Shown: positions 11,448-22,268 of the stretch, in pieces
Position numbering within the stretch: the stretch's first letter is position 1
Layout of the letters: each line of letters starts with the position of its first letter
Source of the DNA: Mauremys mutica
Lineage: Eukaryota; Chordata; Testudines; Geoemydidae
Reading direction: 5' to 3'
Length of the DNA stretch: 64,000 bases
Assembly (NCBI RefSeq): GCF_020497125.1
Contig: NC_059074.1
Span: forward strand, 198,348,915-198,412,914
Position numbers and translations under genes: made by a program
Notes under the pieces: model-generated
Seen by the model: only the letters and a program-made list of their open reading frames with translations
Database searches by the model: none
Told to the model about the DNA's origin: nothing

Positions 11448-12097
11448 ATTTGCCACAAGAGTGGATGAAAAATTATTTCAGCTCAGTGCTAATGTGGACA
11501 CGAGGACAAACGGATATAAATTGTCAGTCGGGAAATTTAGGCTTGAAATTAGACGAAGGTTTCTAACCATCAGAGGAGTGCAATTCTGGAACAGCCTACC
11601 GAGGGAAACAGTGGGGGCGAAGGACCTCCATGACTTTAAGATTAAGCTGGATAAGTTTATGGAGGGGATGGTATGATAGGATAACGGGTTTAGTCAATAG
11701 GTCAATAACATGCCATAATGGTAATTAGTACAAAGGGTCAATGATAGGATATTGTTAGCCTTTTTCCAGAGGGTCTGGCTGGAGAGTCTTGCCCGCATGC
11801 TCGGGGTTCAGCTGATCGCCATATTTGGGGTCGGGAAGGAATTTTCCTCCAGGGTAGATTGGCAGTGGCCCTGGACGTTTTTCGCCTTCCTCCGAAGCAT
11901 GGGGCAGGGGTCGCTTGCTGGTGGATTATCTGCTACTAGAAGTCTTTAAATCATGATTTGGAGCATTCAACAGCAGAGTCAAGGGAGAGAATTATTTCAG
12001 GAGTGGGTGGATCGGCTTATGTGGCCTGCATCTTGTAGGAGGTCAGACTAGATGATCATAATGGTCCCTTCTGATCTTGAATTCTATGTTTCTATGA
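11448..12097 (+). mobile_element. CR1-type LINE 3' end with long 3'UTR
   Basis: The frame 11461-11676 encodes the LINE tail (LSVGKFRLEIRRRFLTIRGV, then QFWNSLPRE). It is followed by a long 3'UTR containing GCTCGGGGTTCAGCTGATCG and GAAGGAATTTTCCTCC, and the terminal GGTCAGACTAGATGATCA with TTCTATGTTTCTATG. The copy at 32659-33139 is the same subfamily. Confidence 0.85.
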
Positions 12098-14060
12098 AAT
12101 AAATCTCAAAGCCCATAGTGACTGACTTCTGAACTTTCTTCATGATGAGTGACTCTTAAAAAAAGAATAAAAGTGAACACAGAAATTAAATCTATAGCAT
12201 AACACAGAACAAAAGTTCTCAACCCTGATGACCCATGGAACATTTGCTGATGGTCCAGAGAAAGCTATTAACTCACAAGATAGCAGCTTTTCCGTTTCCA
12301 GCTGCTAGAAATCCATATTACTTTATATGTAAGGAATTTCTTTTGTGGCCCCTTGATCATAAATAGGAGGGTGGAGGGCCAAGTTATTATTAATGTTACA
12401 ATATTGCCTACACTACAAAAAAACTGAGAAATCTTTTCCTAGACAAACTCTCTCCAAGGACCACTAATCAATACTTTTACTCTTGGAATAGAAACAAAAG
12501 AGATTCAAGCTTAGATATTCACCTTGGAGAGCTGCATGTTTGCAGTGTGGAAAGCATACAACAGCAGGAACTCTTTAGACTCATGTTCTTACAGGTATGG
12601 AATGCTACAAAAACAGTCTTCATGGTATGATACATTTTTCCATGCAGGAATTTAGCTCTTTTGCTTTGTACATGACAACAATAACTAAGGCCTTTATTCT
12701 AGTCCCCTAGACCGGAAAGAACCAAGACAGATTTTTCAACATTGTATCTAGGGCCTTCACAAACATGGAGGCCACCTTGTAATGAAACTTCTTGTTGTCA
12801 TGCTGTCAAGTTCCCAGATCTCCAAAGATAACATGGAAATACCACCCAAATATCTGAACAATTAGCCATGAATTCTATAGCTAGACTAAGGCCACAAGTT
12901 GTTATCTTGAAAGCTGTTCAAAAAGGGGCCTCACCCACCATCAGTAGCAATTTCCTCTTGGCTCTTAACATAAGTGCCAAGTATAAAACCGCTGGAATTA
13001 AGTTCCTCTGTTGCTTCAAGTACTTTCTTCAAAGCCAAACATATTTTGTTAATCCATGAGATTTCATCTACAGGAATGTGAGTTCATTGCCTGTCCTTTA
13101 ACTGCCAAATTAAAGGTAACTGATTCAGAAAGGCAGCTTATACCAGGACATGGGGAAGTCTAAAGTTTGAAGAAGGAGTCTGAAGGAAGTTTGTAGGACT
13201 GACAATATAAAGAGCACAGCTTATGCTCTTGCAACACCTTTGATGTTTCCATATCTTTTGCATTTCTTGAATTCTTTTCTTTTTCTCAAATGTAATGCTG
13301 ATTTAACACATTTTGGCATTTAGTATATAAATATTTCAGAAAAATCACTTGATCTGAGGAGAACTTATAAAGATTTTTCTATGTTATTAAGAGTGGGAAA
13401 GCAGATTCCCTCATATACATATTAATATTCATTTACATTCATGTGCAAAACCCACAGTAAGTTAACATATACTATATTCTGATTCTTCTTTAAAGCCCCT
13501 GTCAGAAAGCTGAACACTATTATAAACTAACCAACTCATTCTCATTCTTTGTCAATCATGTGTAGGAAACTATATAGAATTGCTGACTAAAGTATATAAA
13601 GCAATCAGAAACAAGTTTTTCCTGTTTAATGACACCACCATGCTAAAATGATAAAAGTAGCTAAAAATCATTCTTTAATATATTCTCCAAAACTACATTT
13701 TTGGCTCTTCCAAGAGAACTACTCTACCATGAATTCCAGTGCAGTCTACTATGTCTGTAAACTAACTGCACAAAAACATTAGATGTTAAGGTTATTTTAA
13801 AAGTACTTGGTTTAATTCAAACACTTGCTTGTCATCTGTTACTTGTGTTTTATGCATTTTAATTATCTGGAGGTTTTCAGAATTTTTACTCTTTAATAAC
13901 TTTCTGTCACATTCTCTGTTAACAAAGTAGTTACAAATCAGCTTATATTATGAGTAACGAGCAATATAAGGTAGAGATGGAGGTAAGGATATAATAATAA
14001 GCTATATAATCATAACTAAGAGTGTCACTTCGCAGGTTGTTAAAATACTCCTCCTATCCC
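12098..14060. other. Unique AT-rich intronic sequence
   Basis: No gene, RNA gene or clear repeat is seen. Confidence 0.4.
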
Positions 14061-14062
14061 AG

Positions 14063-14206
14063 ACAAGTCATTTAATCTCTCTATTACACACCTGTAAATA
14101 AAAAAATTAAAGAAAAGGAGGGGAATAGTACTTCCCTACCTCACAAGGGCATTGTGATGCTAAATCCATGAATAACTGGAAGCTGCTATGATTATAAGGA
14201 TCAAAT
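14063..14206 (+). repeat. MIR-like ancient SINE
   Basis: The order AAGTCATTTAATCTCTCT, a CCTGTAAATA block, ACTTCCCTACCTCACAAGGG, then TTGTGATGCTAAAT matches the strand of MIR that reads 'catttaacctctctg... cctacctcacagggttgttgtgagg'. The copy is strongly diverged. Confidence 0.6.
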
Positions 14207-14545
14207 AAGTACCTAGCTAGACGGAAGTCAGGGAATTGCACATGTAGATGTAGGCACAAATTTTGGAAGTCTGGGAGTAAATGTTCACTGAGTTCCTTTT
14301 AAGTCAACAGCCTTAAACCAAATGAAAAAAACATGCCTGAAGTGGAGAATAAAAAAGTTGTTATTCTGTATGCTCACATCATTTGATGTCAAAACTTATG
14401 ATTGACAGCACTTTACAATTCAGATGCTACCTGTTATCTTCACACATTACCAAGGAGAAAAACAAACAGAAAAGGGCCAACACTTCAGCAGGACTAAGTA
14501 TCATTCAAGCATTTTCAAATATTCCTAAGGAAAAATAAACAACCT

Positions 14546-14903
14546 TTAAGTCTTAGAAACAAGATTACCACTTCCCAGGATGGATTGATATATATCAAAG
14601 CGGCTCTTGAAGACCTGTGATCCCTGCTGCTGCACCACCTGGTCTGGGGAAAAGGTGCTTCTCCTACCATGCTTGTCCCTTCCTGTCACTGGGGATGAGT
14701 CAGCCTTGCCACGCTGACCCATTCCCCCTTTTTCGCAGCAGCTTCTGAACTTCCCTCCTCCTCTTGGCCGTAAGGTGTTATTTCCACTCCCCCGGTAAGC
14801 CTGACGCCACCCGCTTAAAGGTGTAATGCAGTCATTTGTGGTGACCATGTCAATCAAGCCTTTAGAGTTAGTAGATCTACTCCTCTTGTGCCTTGTTTTT
14901 ATT
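14546..14903 (-). CDS. Unidentified open frame of about 119 codons
   Basis: The frame is open on the minus strand from just after a TGA near 14904 to a TAA at 14546. There is no good ATG at its start; TTG at 14857 is only a non-standard candidate, and the first in-frame ATG is two codons later. The translation starts with a basic RHKRSRSTNSKG stretch, then TTNDCITPLSGWRQAYRG, a Gly/Arg/Cys part, GRDKHGRRSTFSPDQVVQQQ, and ends SQVFKSRFDIYQSILGSG before a weaker tail. It is more GC-rich than the flanks. It lies on the same strand as MACROD2. A weak AG acceptor (14860-14861) and a possible GTAATC donor near 14560 would make an exon, but the pyrimidine tract is poor. It could be a retrocopy fragment, a lineage-specific exon or chance. 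I do not recognise the family. Confidence 0.35.
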
Positions 14904-15139
14904 CATAGATTAGAGAGAAGTACTTTTCCAACTCCCAATCAATTTCTTAACTTTGAATCAACCAGTCATTGAACTGAACTGGTTGAATAAACTAAAATGA
15001 AATAAAATATTCTCTCTGAACCTCCAGAAGAGACTAATGCTTTCGAGAGCTGGTTTAGTATGTTAGCAAATTCTGGTTCCAGGTGCTTAGCCAGTGACTT
15101 CTACCATTTTAGTGGCTTGACTTTCTTTAAAACATGATA

Positions 15140-15400
15140 GCAAACATGTACTAGTTATAATTTTTTTTTATTTAATTTATTTTAATATATTACAGAAGTT
15201 TAGAGCTTAACAGGTTTCCCATTTCAAATTTAATTGTAAATAGGTTTATTTTTAAAAAATAAACCTGTATTTAAATTTAAAAAACAATTTAAATTAAAAA
15301 ATTGTTTTTTTATTTTTTAGTTATTGATTTTTATCTTCCTTGCCACTTCCTCTCACAATACACCATGCTCACTAAAAAAATAAAGTTATTAATTATTTTT
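15140..15400. other. Very AT-rich stretch with self-complementary parts
   Basis: Long runs of T and A, including an imperfect palindrome around 15240-15320. No family recognised. Confidence 0.4.
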
Positions 15401-15472
15401 ATTACCTTGGTGCGTAGTCAAGGACCAATATGACACTGTGATAGGCACTGTAGAAATGGAACAAAAAGATGA

Positions 15473-16709
15473 TGGAGGATGGCGTGGACTGCACTCTCAG
15501 CAAGTTTGCAGATGACACTAAACTGGGAGGAGTGGTAGATACGCCGGAGGGTAGCGATAAGATACAGAGGGACCTAGACAAATTAGAGGATTGAGCCAAA
15601 AGAAACCTGATGAGGTTCAACAAGGACAAGTGTAGAGTCCTGCACTTAGAATGGAAGAATCCCATGCACTGCTACAGAGTAGGGACCGAATGGCTAGGCA
15701 GCAGTTCTGCAGAAAAGGACCTAGGGGTTACAGTGGATGAGAAGCTGGATACGAGTCGACAGTGTGCCCTTGTTGCCAAAGCTAATGGCATTTTGGGCTG
15801 TATAAGTAGGGGCATTGCCAGCAGATCGAGGAACATAATCATTCTCCTCTATTCAAAACTGATAAGGCCTCATCTAGAGTAATGTGTCCAGTTTTGGGCC
15901 CCACACTACAAGAAGGATGTGGAGAAATTGGAATGAGTCCAGCGGAGGGCAACAAAAATTATTAGGGGGGTGGAACACGTGACTTATGAGGAGAAGCTGA
16001 GGCAACTGGGATTGTTTAGTCTGCAGAAGAGAAGAATGAGGGGGGATTTGATAGCTGCTTTCAACTACCTGAAAGGGGGTTCCAAAGAGGCTGGATCTAG
16101 ACCAGGGGTCAGCAACCTTTCAGAAGTGGTGTTCCGAGACTTTGTTTATTCACTTTAATTTATGGTTTCGGGTGCCAATAATACATTTTAACCTTTTTAG
16201 AAGGTCTTTTTCTATAAGTCTATAATATATAACTAAACTATTGTTGTATGTAAAGTAAATAAGGTTTCATAATGTTTAAGAAGCTTCATTTAAAATTAAA
16301 TTAAAATGCAGAGCCCCCTGGCCTGGTGGCCAGGACCCAGGCAGTGTGAGTGCCACTGAAAATCAGCTCGGGTGCCGCCTTCGGCACCCATGCCATAGGT
16401 TGCCTACCCCTGATCTAGACTGTTCTCAGTGGTACCAGATGACAGAACAAGGAGTAACGGTCTCAAGTTGCAGTGGGGGCGGTTTAGGTTGGACATTAGG
16501 AAAAACCTTTTCACTAGGAGGGTGGTGAAGCACTGGAATGGGTTACCTAGGGAGATGGTGGAATCTCCTCCCCTAGGAGTTTTTAAGGTCAGGCTTGACA
16601 AAGCCCTGGCTGGAATGATTTATTTGGGGATTGGTCCTGCTTTGAGCAAGGGGTTGGACTAGATGACCTCCTGAGGTCCCTTCCAACCCTGATATTCTAT
16701 GATTCTATG
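15473..16709 (+). mobile_element. CR1 LINE, 5'-truncated, interrupted by a hAT MITE
   Basis: It encodes the end of reverse transcriptase and the region after it: [11 protein letters not shown] near 15500 (spanning the FADD catalytic motif), [28 protein letters not shown] then a stop where TAC has become TAA (15880), and [22 protein letters not shown]. The protein resumes after the MITE with [18 protein letters not shown] and [10 protein letters not shown]. It ends in ATTCTATGATTCTATG at 16709. The FADD motif and much of the frame are intact, so this is one of the younger CR1 copies here. Confidence 0.92.
16095..16420. mobile_element. hAT MITE (310 bp) with target duplication ATCTAGAC
   Basis: The element is 16103-16412, beginning CAGGGGTCAGCAACC and ending GGTTGCCTACCCCTG (two mismatches in 15). 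Identical 8-bp repeats ATCTAGAC frame it. It interrupts the CR1 coding region. Confidence 0.93.
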
Positions 16710-16880
16710 TTCCCTGCTCCAATGAACTTACAATCTAAGCATAAGAGACAGCCGATGGATACAGAGAGACAGGGGAGTACAAAAACTATGAGACAATATT
16801 AGTCAGCATGACAGGCAGTGGTCTCTGCATACCAACAGCATAACCTTTGTCAAAATTACCTTTGTTTTTCTTAATGCTCC

Positions 16881-17221
16881 TCCCTCAGCAGTTGAAGATA
16901 TTAATTCACAGTGGCCATGAAGACAGATATCAGACTCTAGTCAAAACTGTTCAGATACATAGATGCCTCCTTGAACTAGCTGAAACCTGTGGTTAAACCA
17001 TGCAAGGAACAAGCACTGTAAATCACTAGTACTACATGTCACTTTTTCCAAACATTTGGTGATATGCATGTAAAAAAATCATATGATGCCAAACAGATAA
17101 TTCTATTTTTATCAATGACATCATCTGGCTACACTAATATCCTTTTGCAATCCTTTTGATTATACACACATGATCTTTGCAGCTAACTAATATGATAAGT
17201 CTTAATTAACTACAAACTACA
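16881..17221. other. Unique intronic sequence
   Basis: Nothing recognised. Confidence 0.4.
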
Positions 17222-17396
17222 TTAGAGAAACAAGACGGGTGAGGCAGTATCTTTTATTGAACTAACTTCTGTTGGTGATAAAGACAAGCCACACAGAACT
17301 CCAATAAAAGATATTATCTCACCCACCTTGTTTCTCCAATATCCCGAGACTGACATAGCTACAACTACACTGCATACTTGTAAACTCCATGTCAGA
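17222..17396 (+). mobile_element. Penelope-like 3' end with inverted 5' part
   Basis: Right part: CCAATAAAAGATATTATC, then CTCACCCACCTTGTTTCT and GACATAGCTACAACTACA on the plus strand, a common reptile 3' end. Left part: AGAAACAAGACGGGTGAGG, then CAGTATCTTTTATTG, which is the same stretch inverted. The arms are about 17224-17260 and 17303-17337. A GATAAAGACAAGC loop region corresponds to where a ribozyme-like GAAAGC block sits in related copies. The Penelope assignment is inferred from the shared tail plan with the copies at 35, 42 and 61 kb. Confidence 0.55.
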
Positions 17397-18213
17397 CAAA
17401 CAATTGCAACCAAATGCAAAGTGAAAGGTTAAATATCTAGAGCTTTTGGAACTTGCTCAATGGCAGCATATTCAGTGGCTCAAGTTTATCTCTGGTCCAG
17501 AATTCTGGCTATGCATCTTTTCAGGTTTCAGGGCCCGATATGTTCTGCTGAGAGTAAGCAAAAGCTATTTTGTTTTCTTTACATCTAACATTAACTGAAA
17601 GCTGCAAAATGACTATTGCAAAGCCTTTGTGTTATCAGTTACATTATTTTATTTTACAGAATAACAAAGTACTTTGAGAACCTGGAACTTTAGTTTTATC
17701 ACTGTGGTCTATTTCACCAATAAATCAAAAAGGTAATAATTTAGTACTTTCACCTTGAAATTAATTTTACTGTATTAAAGAAGACATTTGACAATCCATT
17801 CTTTGAGGGTACAGTAATGACACACTGAACTGACTATATACTTCAGCTCTCTTCCAAAATTTCTATAGGACCAATCCAGTTTTTGCCACTGTCAGGCGTT
17901 TAGAAGGCAGCATAAGAAATAAACTCATTTTTAGAGACCAATGAGGATGCTTTCAATGGCACAAAGGGCAATTAAGCACCCAATTCCCATTTGTGCCTTT
18001 GAAAATCTCACCCAATGAGTATTAAAGGCTGGAACCTGCACCATAAAAGTCAATGTAAGCTGAATCAGGCCCTAATCAACAGATTCCAGTCTCTCAGGTA
18101 CCAGATCCGTGGATACCAAAGTTGTAATTATTTAGTAAGATGCGGAACCACAAACATCTTATATACAATGTTCTCCCACTAAACTGATATTTGGCCATTT
18201 GAAGAGATTATAC
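17397..18213. other. Mostly unique sequence
   Basis: A short block at 17965-18015 (AATTCCCATTTGTGCC, TTTGAAAATCTCACCC) is related to those at 19191-19275 and 26695-26755; otherwise nothing is recognised. Confidence 0.4.
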
Positions 18214-18794
18214 ATAGAATCATAGAATCATAAAATCTCAGGGTTGGAAGGGACCTCAGGAGGTCATCTAGTCCAACCCCCTGCTCAAAGCAGGGCCAAA
18301 CCCAACTAAATCATCCCAGCCAGGGCTTTGTCAAGCCTGACCTTAAAAACCTCTAAGGAAGGAGATTCCACCACCTCCCTAGGTAACCCATTCCAGTTCT
18401 TCACCACCCTACTAGTGAAAAAGTTTTTCCTAATGTCCAACCTAAACCTCCCCCTCTGCAACTTGAGACCATTATTCCTTGTTCTGTCATCTTCTACCAC
18501 TGAGAACAGTCTAGATCCATCCTCTTTGGAACCCCCTTTCAGGTAGTTGAAAGCAGCTATCAAATCCCCCCCTCATTCTACTCTTCTGCAGGCTAAACAA
18601 TCTCAGTTCCCTCAGCCTCTCCTCATAAGTCATGTGCTCCAGCCCCCTAATCATTTTTGTTGTCCTCCGCTGGACTCTCTCCAATTTATCCACATCCTTC
18701 TTGTAGTGTGGGGCCCAAAACTGGACACAGTACTCCAAATGAGGCCTCACCAGTGCTGAATAGAGGAGAATGATCACATCCCTCGATCTGCTGG
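18214..18794 (-). mobile_element. CR1 LINE, 5'-truncated, minus strand
   Basis: The 3' end repeats ATAGAATCATAGAATCAT at 18214. On the minus strand it encodes the post-RT region through [18 protein letters not shown], then [20 protein letters not shown], and ends in [10 protein letters not shown]. It is closely similar to the 15.5-16.7 kb copy and so of the same young subfamily. The 5' end is truncated at CCAGCAGATCGAGG. Confidence 0.93.
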
Positions 18795-19190
18795 AAATGG
18801 TATGATTAGTTTAAAAAAAGCTCTAAAAAGATTTTTTTTTTGTTATCATCAAGAACTATGATCCTTAAAGCAAAGTACTTATAAACACTAGCCCCTCCCC
18901 ACCACAACATGCTCCTTTATCTGATTATTCCATCCGTTACATAAGCCTTTGTCAGCTAGCCTGCAGACATAAACTAATTAGTCTCCTTCCCTCTTTCTAG
19001 TTTTCTAAGTTTTTCAACTGCTATAGTATATAACTACTTTCACGTCAATTAGATCGACACAGCCTTAGTGGAGCTTGTGTGGTTTTCTGTTCTTCCTCTT
19101 CCCTTCACTAAGGACTCCATTTATGGTGAAAAAGCTTTCTTAAAGGGAAGAGACTTGCAGCGTGCCATAAGCATGGTGAGATTTTGGTTG

Positions 19191-19275
19191 ATTTTCAAAG
19201 GTGCATTGAGCCCTGCAACTCCTTTAAAGTCAATGGGATTTAGATTCCTAACTCTCAGTACCTTTAAAAATTCCC
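19191..19275. repeat. Short hairpin-like dispersed repeat
   Basis: GATTTTCAAAGGTGC at the left and CCTTTAAAAATTCC at the right form imperfect inverted ends around AAAGTCAATGGGATTTAG. Related blocks occur near 17.97 and 26.72 kb. Likely a MITE; the class is unknown. Confidence 0.45.
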
Positions 19276-20386
19276 CGCTTTGTCTTAAAGACAACATGGA
19301 TTAATATAAAGGTTTTGGTATTACAAAAGTTAGCAGGGAACAAGAGGTGTTATCCCACCTCCTCTTTACTTCTTTCTTACTAGATCTATGGTTTTTCCTT
19401 GTTTACAATGTATTGATTAGTCTGTGGAGACTAGCTATATTATAACAGGATTGATGGTTGTAGAAAACTAGCACTGAATGAGGCAGAGCAGGTCAGGTGT
19501 CTGGTTGAGAACTGGAAAATTCTATGATTTTTTCCTCCAAGAGCTAGTAAAATATGGGATAGGATGTGTATTACGACGGGTAAATTAAAGAATGCACACA
19601 TTTAGCATCTCTGAACTGAATATTCAGTAGTTGACTGTAATACTCTTAAGAGATACTGAGACAACTGGTATATAGTACACTATTAAAGCATAGTGGAAAA
19701 TGCACATAGCTGGTATTAATTAGACAGTATCACACAGGGTAAATATGAAGCACCCAAGGTAGGTAGAGAACAGTCTCATTTCAGAGTATTACAAATGTAA
19801 ACATCTGAAAAAATGAGACTATGTACTTTTAGTCCTGCACTTAAGAGGCAAAGCTCACTGATTAAACAAACCATGTCATTCTAAATCATGAAATTACCAT
19901 TCAGGAACCCTCTGAAGTTCTATTTCCACTGAATTCATAATTTAATCTTGAGAGCCAGGCATAATGACCAAAAAAATCACAAACCGGAATACAATTTTAG
20001 GCATGGTCTCTAACTTCCCACATTAGCCACTGATAGACCCCCCTCTGTCTTATTATTCTTTTTTAGAGTTATAAGCTTTAGAATGTTCAGCAACAAATAT
20101 ATTTCCCTACTCATTCTTGTGGAAGATAGTTCACTATAATTATTTAGTGCTTAATGAGAAATAAAGCCCTTCTGTTTTAGAAAACAACACTCAATGGCAT
20201 TCTATTATGTTCCTGTTTTGAAAAGCAGGTTAAACTGCTGCAGAAATAAGAGGAACCAGTCCCCACAGAGAACGGTGATAACCGTATGTATGCACCCACC
20301 TACCCTCAAATCATCAAATCAAATCCAGGCCAGTGAAATGAGTGAATGTATTAAAGTTCTAGTCATTGACAAATGGGATGTCTATA
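19276..20386. other. Unique intronic sequence
   Basis: Nothing recognised. Confidence 0.4.
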
Positions 20387-20698
20387 TATAGTAGAACCAA
20401 AGACTTACAAACACCTTGGGAATGGAAGTTGTTCGTAATTCTGAACAAAATGTCATGATTGTTCTTTCAAATGTTTACAAATGAACATTGACTTAACACA
20501 GCTTTGAAACTTTACTGTGCAGAAGAAAAATCCTGCTTTTAAACCATCTTTTTTAGTAGTTTATGTTTAACACAATACTGTGCTGTATTTGCCTTTGTCT
20601 CTACCGCTCCTGATCGTGTACTTCCGGTTCCAAATGAGGTGTGTGGTTGACCAGTCAGTTCATAACTCTGATGTTCGTAACTCTGGGGTTCTACTATA
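20387..20698. mobile_element. Mariner/pogo-type MITE (308 bp), TA target
   Basis: The element 20389-20696 begins TAGTAGAACCAAAGACTTAC and ends AACTCTGGGGTTCTACTA, flanked by TA on both sides. Its interior is homologous to 50995-51344 throughout, with one internal deletion. No coding capacity. Confidence 0.8.
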
Positions 20699-20714
20699 GT
20701 TCTCTTATCAGTAA

Positions 20715-21003
20715 GGATGCGAATCATTCACAGAGGTCACGGCCTCCATGATTTTCCATGACCTCTGTGAATTTTGCAGCGCTGGTGCGGCTGACCCCAG
20801 GACCATACCAGCAGCTGGGGAAGCCCAGGGGCCAGCCGAATCTGCTACCGCTCTGGCAGCCCCCTGCATCTGGTCCCTGGTGCTGCCCTGGAGCAGCGGT
20901 CCAGGACCAGCGGCTGCAGCGGAGCCCCAGGCCACCCTCCACCCACAACCAGCAATAGTATCAATGGCCAGCCAGAGAACTAACCAGTAGCAGGGGCAAG
21001 TCA
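20715..21003. repeat. GC-rich dispersed repeat, class unknown
   Basis: It begins with a 13-bp inverted repeat (TTCACAGAGGTCA / TGACCTCTGTGAA, 20728-20770) and continues as GC-rich sequence with CTGGGGAAGCCCAGG. Open frames here are composition artefacts. It is probably a DNA element, but its ends are not clear. Confidence 0.45.
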
Positions 21004-21336
21004 ATGACCATTTCCATTGACTTCAATGATGCAGAAACAGGCCCTTTAAAAACATGTTTTCATGGTGCAGTAACTGGTGGCCTAGTAACACTCCCAAATT
21101 CAAACCCTGCTATGGAATGCAGAAAAAAGGTAAATATTGATACATCTATTTCTAAATTACAAAGAATCCATAAGTCAACATTAATATATTGACCTAGTTA
21201 TTTCTGGTAAATTTCCTTCTGATTACTGCCTCCTAAATTCTGAACCGTCAGAGCTGTCTTGGGACCCTGGAAAATATTAATATTGTCATAACATGTGCTT
21301 ACTGAAATATATTTTTGAAGAGCTAAAAAGATATAT

Positions 21337-21605
21337 TTGCTACCCAGGGCCGGCTCCAGACCCCAGCGCGCCAAGCGCGCGCTTAGGGCGGCGTCCCAGC
21401 GGGAGGGCGGCAGGCGGCTCCGGTGGACCTCCCGCAGACGTGCCTGCGGAGGGGCCACTGGTCCCGCGGCTCCGGTGGAGCATCCGCAGGCGTGCCTGCG
21501 GAAGGTCCACCGGAGCCGCGGGACCGGCGACCGCTAGAGCGCCCCCCTGCGGCGTGCCGCCCTGCTTGGGGAGGCAGAAATCCTAGAGCCGCCCCTGTTG
21601 CTACC
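21337..21605. mobile_element. hAT MITE (253 bp) with target duplication TTGCTACC
   Basis: The element 21345-21597 begins CAGGGCCGGCTCCAG and ends CTAGAGCCGCCCCTG, framed by identical TTGCTACC repeats. It is the same family as 2611-2828. The GC-rich interior is a long near-palindrome (arms near 21417-21455 and 21481-21520 share GCTCCGGTGGA and CCTGCGGA). Confidence 0.93.
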
Positions 21606-21628
21606 TGAAATCGTATCATTCTCTCAAG

Positions 21629-22268
21629 GAAACTGTAGCAGGGTGGATCCCTGCTCCAGGGTTTTAAAGGGGTTTGAAAGCTGGGCTGATTGGGGAAGTA
21701 GCCACAGCTGGGCCACACCCCAATCAGGCCACAGCTGGCCCCTATAAAAGGATATGAGCCAGGAGCCCAGACAGTCTCTCTCTGGCTATGGAAGGAGATG
21801 GGCCTGGCTGCTTAGGAGCTGACATAGAGTACCTGAGTGGAGCAGGGCTGGGGACAGGCTAAGGAGCTGGGGAGCTCTGGCCTGGAAAGCCCCAGGCTGT
21901 GGCCTAGCGGAGGGCTAAGAGGTACTGTGGGTTGCAGGGGGCAACCTAGGGATAGGCCAAGGCAGCAGGTCCAAACCCCTTTTGCCTGTGATGAGTTGGC
22001 TGATACTGCAGTCTGCCCCAGAGTGTGGGGCTAGACAATGACTGGCAGTAGCCACTACTGAGGCGAGGTGGGGATAGTAGGGTGGGGGTTCCCCTGGGAG
22101 GGGGAGACCCAGTCAAAGGGCCACCGGGGTCCTGGGAGGGCCATGGGGGCCAATGGTCAACAGGTGGATCACCGGCCTGCAGAGGGCGCTCCGGACTGGA
22201 AATAGAGCTAATTCCCCAGAGCAACCAGTAGGAGGCACCACAGGGGTGAGTCAACCCGTTACAGAAAC
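21629..22268 (+). repeat. Candidate solo LTR (630 bp) with target duplication GAAAC
   Basis: The element 21634-22263 starts TGTAGCAGGG and ends ACCCGTTACA, flanked by identical GAAAC repeats (21629-21633, 22264-22268). A CCAAT box (21720-21724) and a TATAAAA box (21743-21749) lie about 110 bp from the left end, giving a plausible U3 promoter pointing right. No internal retroviral genes adjoin it, so a solo LTR formed by recombination is the simplest reading. The family is unknown. Confidence 0.7.

Larger units (their letters stand above)
15400..16880 (+). repeat. Ancient dispersed repeat, split by a CR1
   Basis: The left piece (15400-15472) contains AGGCACTGTAGAAATGGAACA, and the right piece (16710-16880) contains GAACTTACAATCTAAGC. 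Together they match the continuous copy at 40830-41190 (a 'gtgctaagccctgt... gtccctgccc' unit). The intervening 15473-16709 is a CR1 insertion. The family is not named. Confidence 0.6.
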
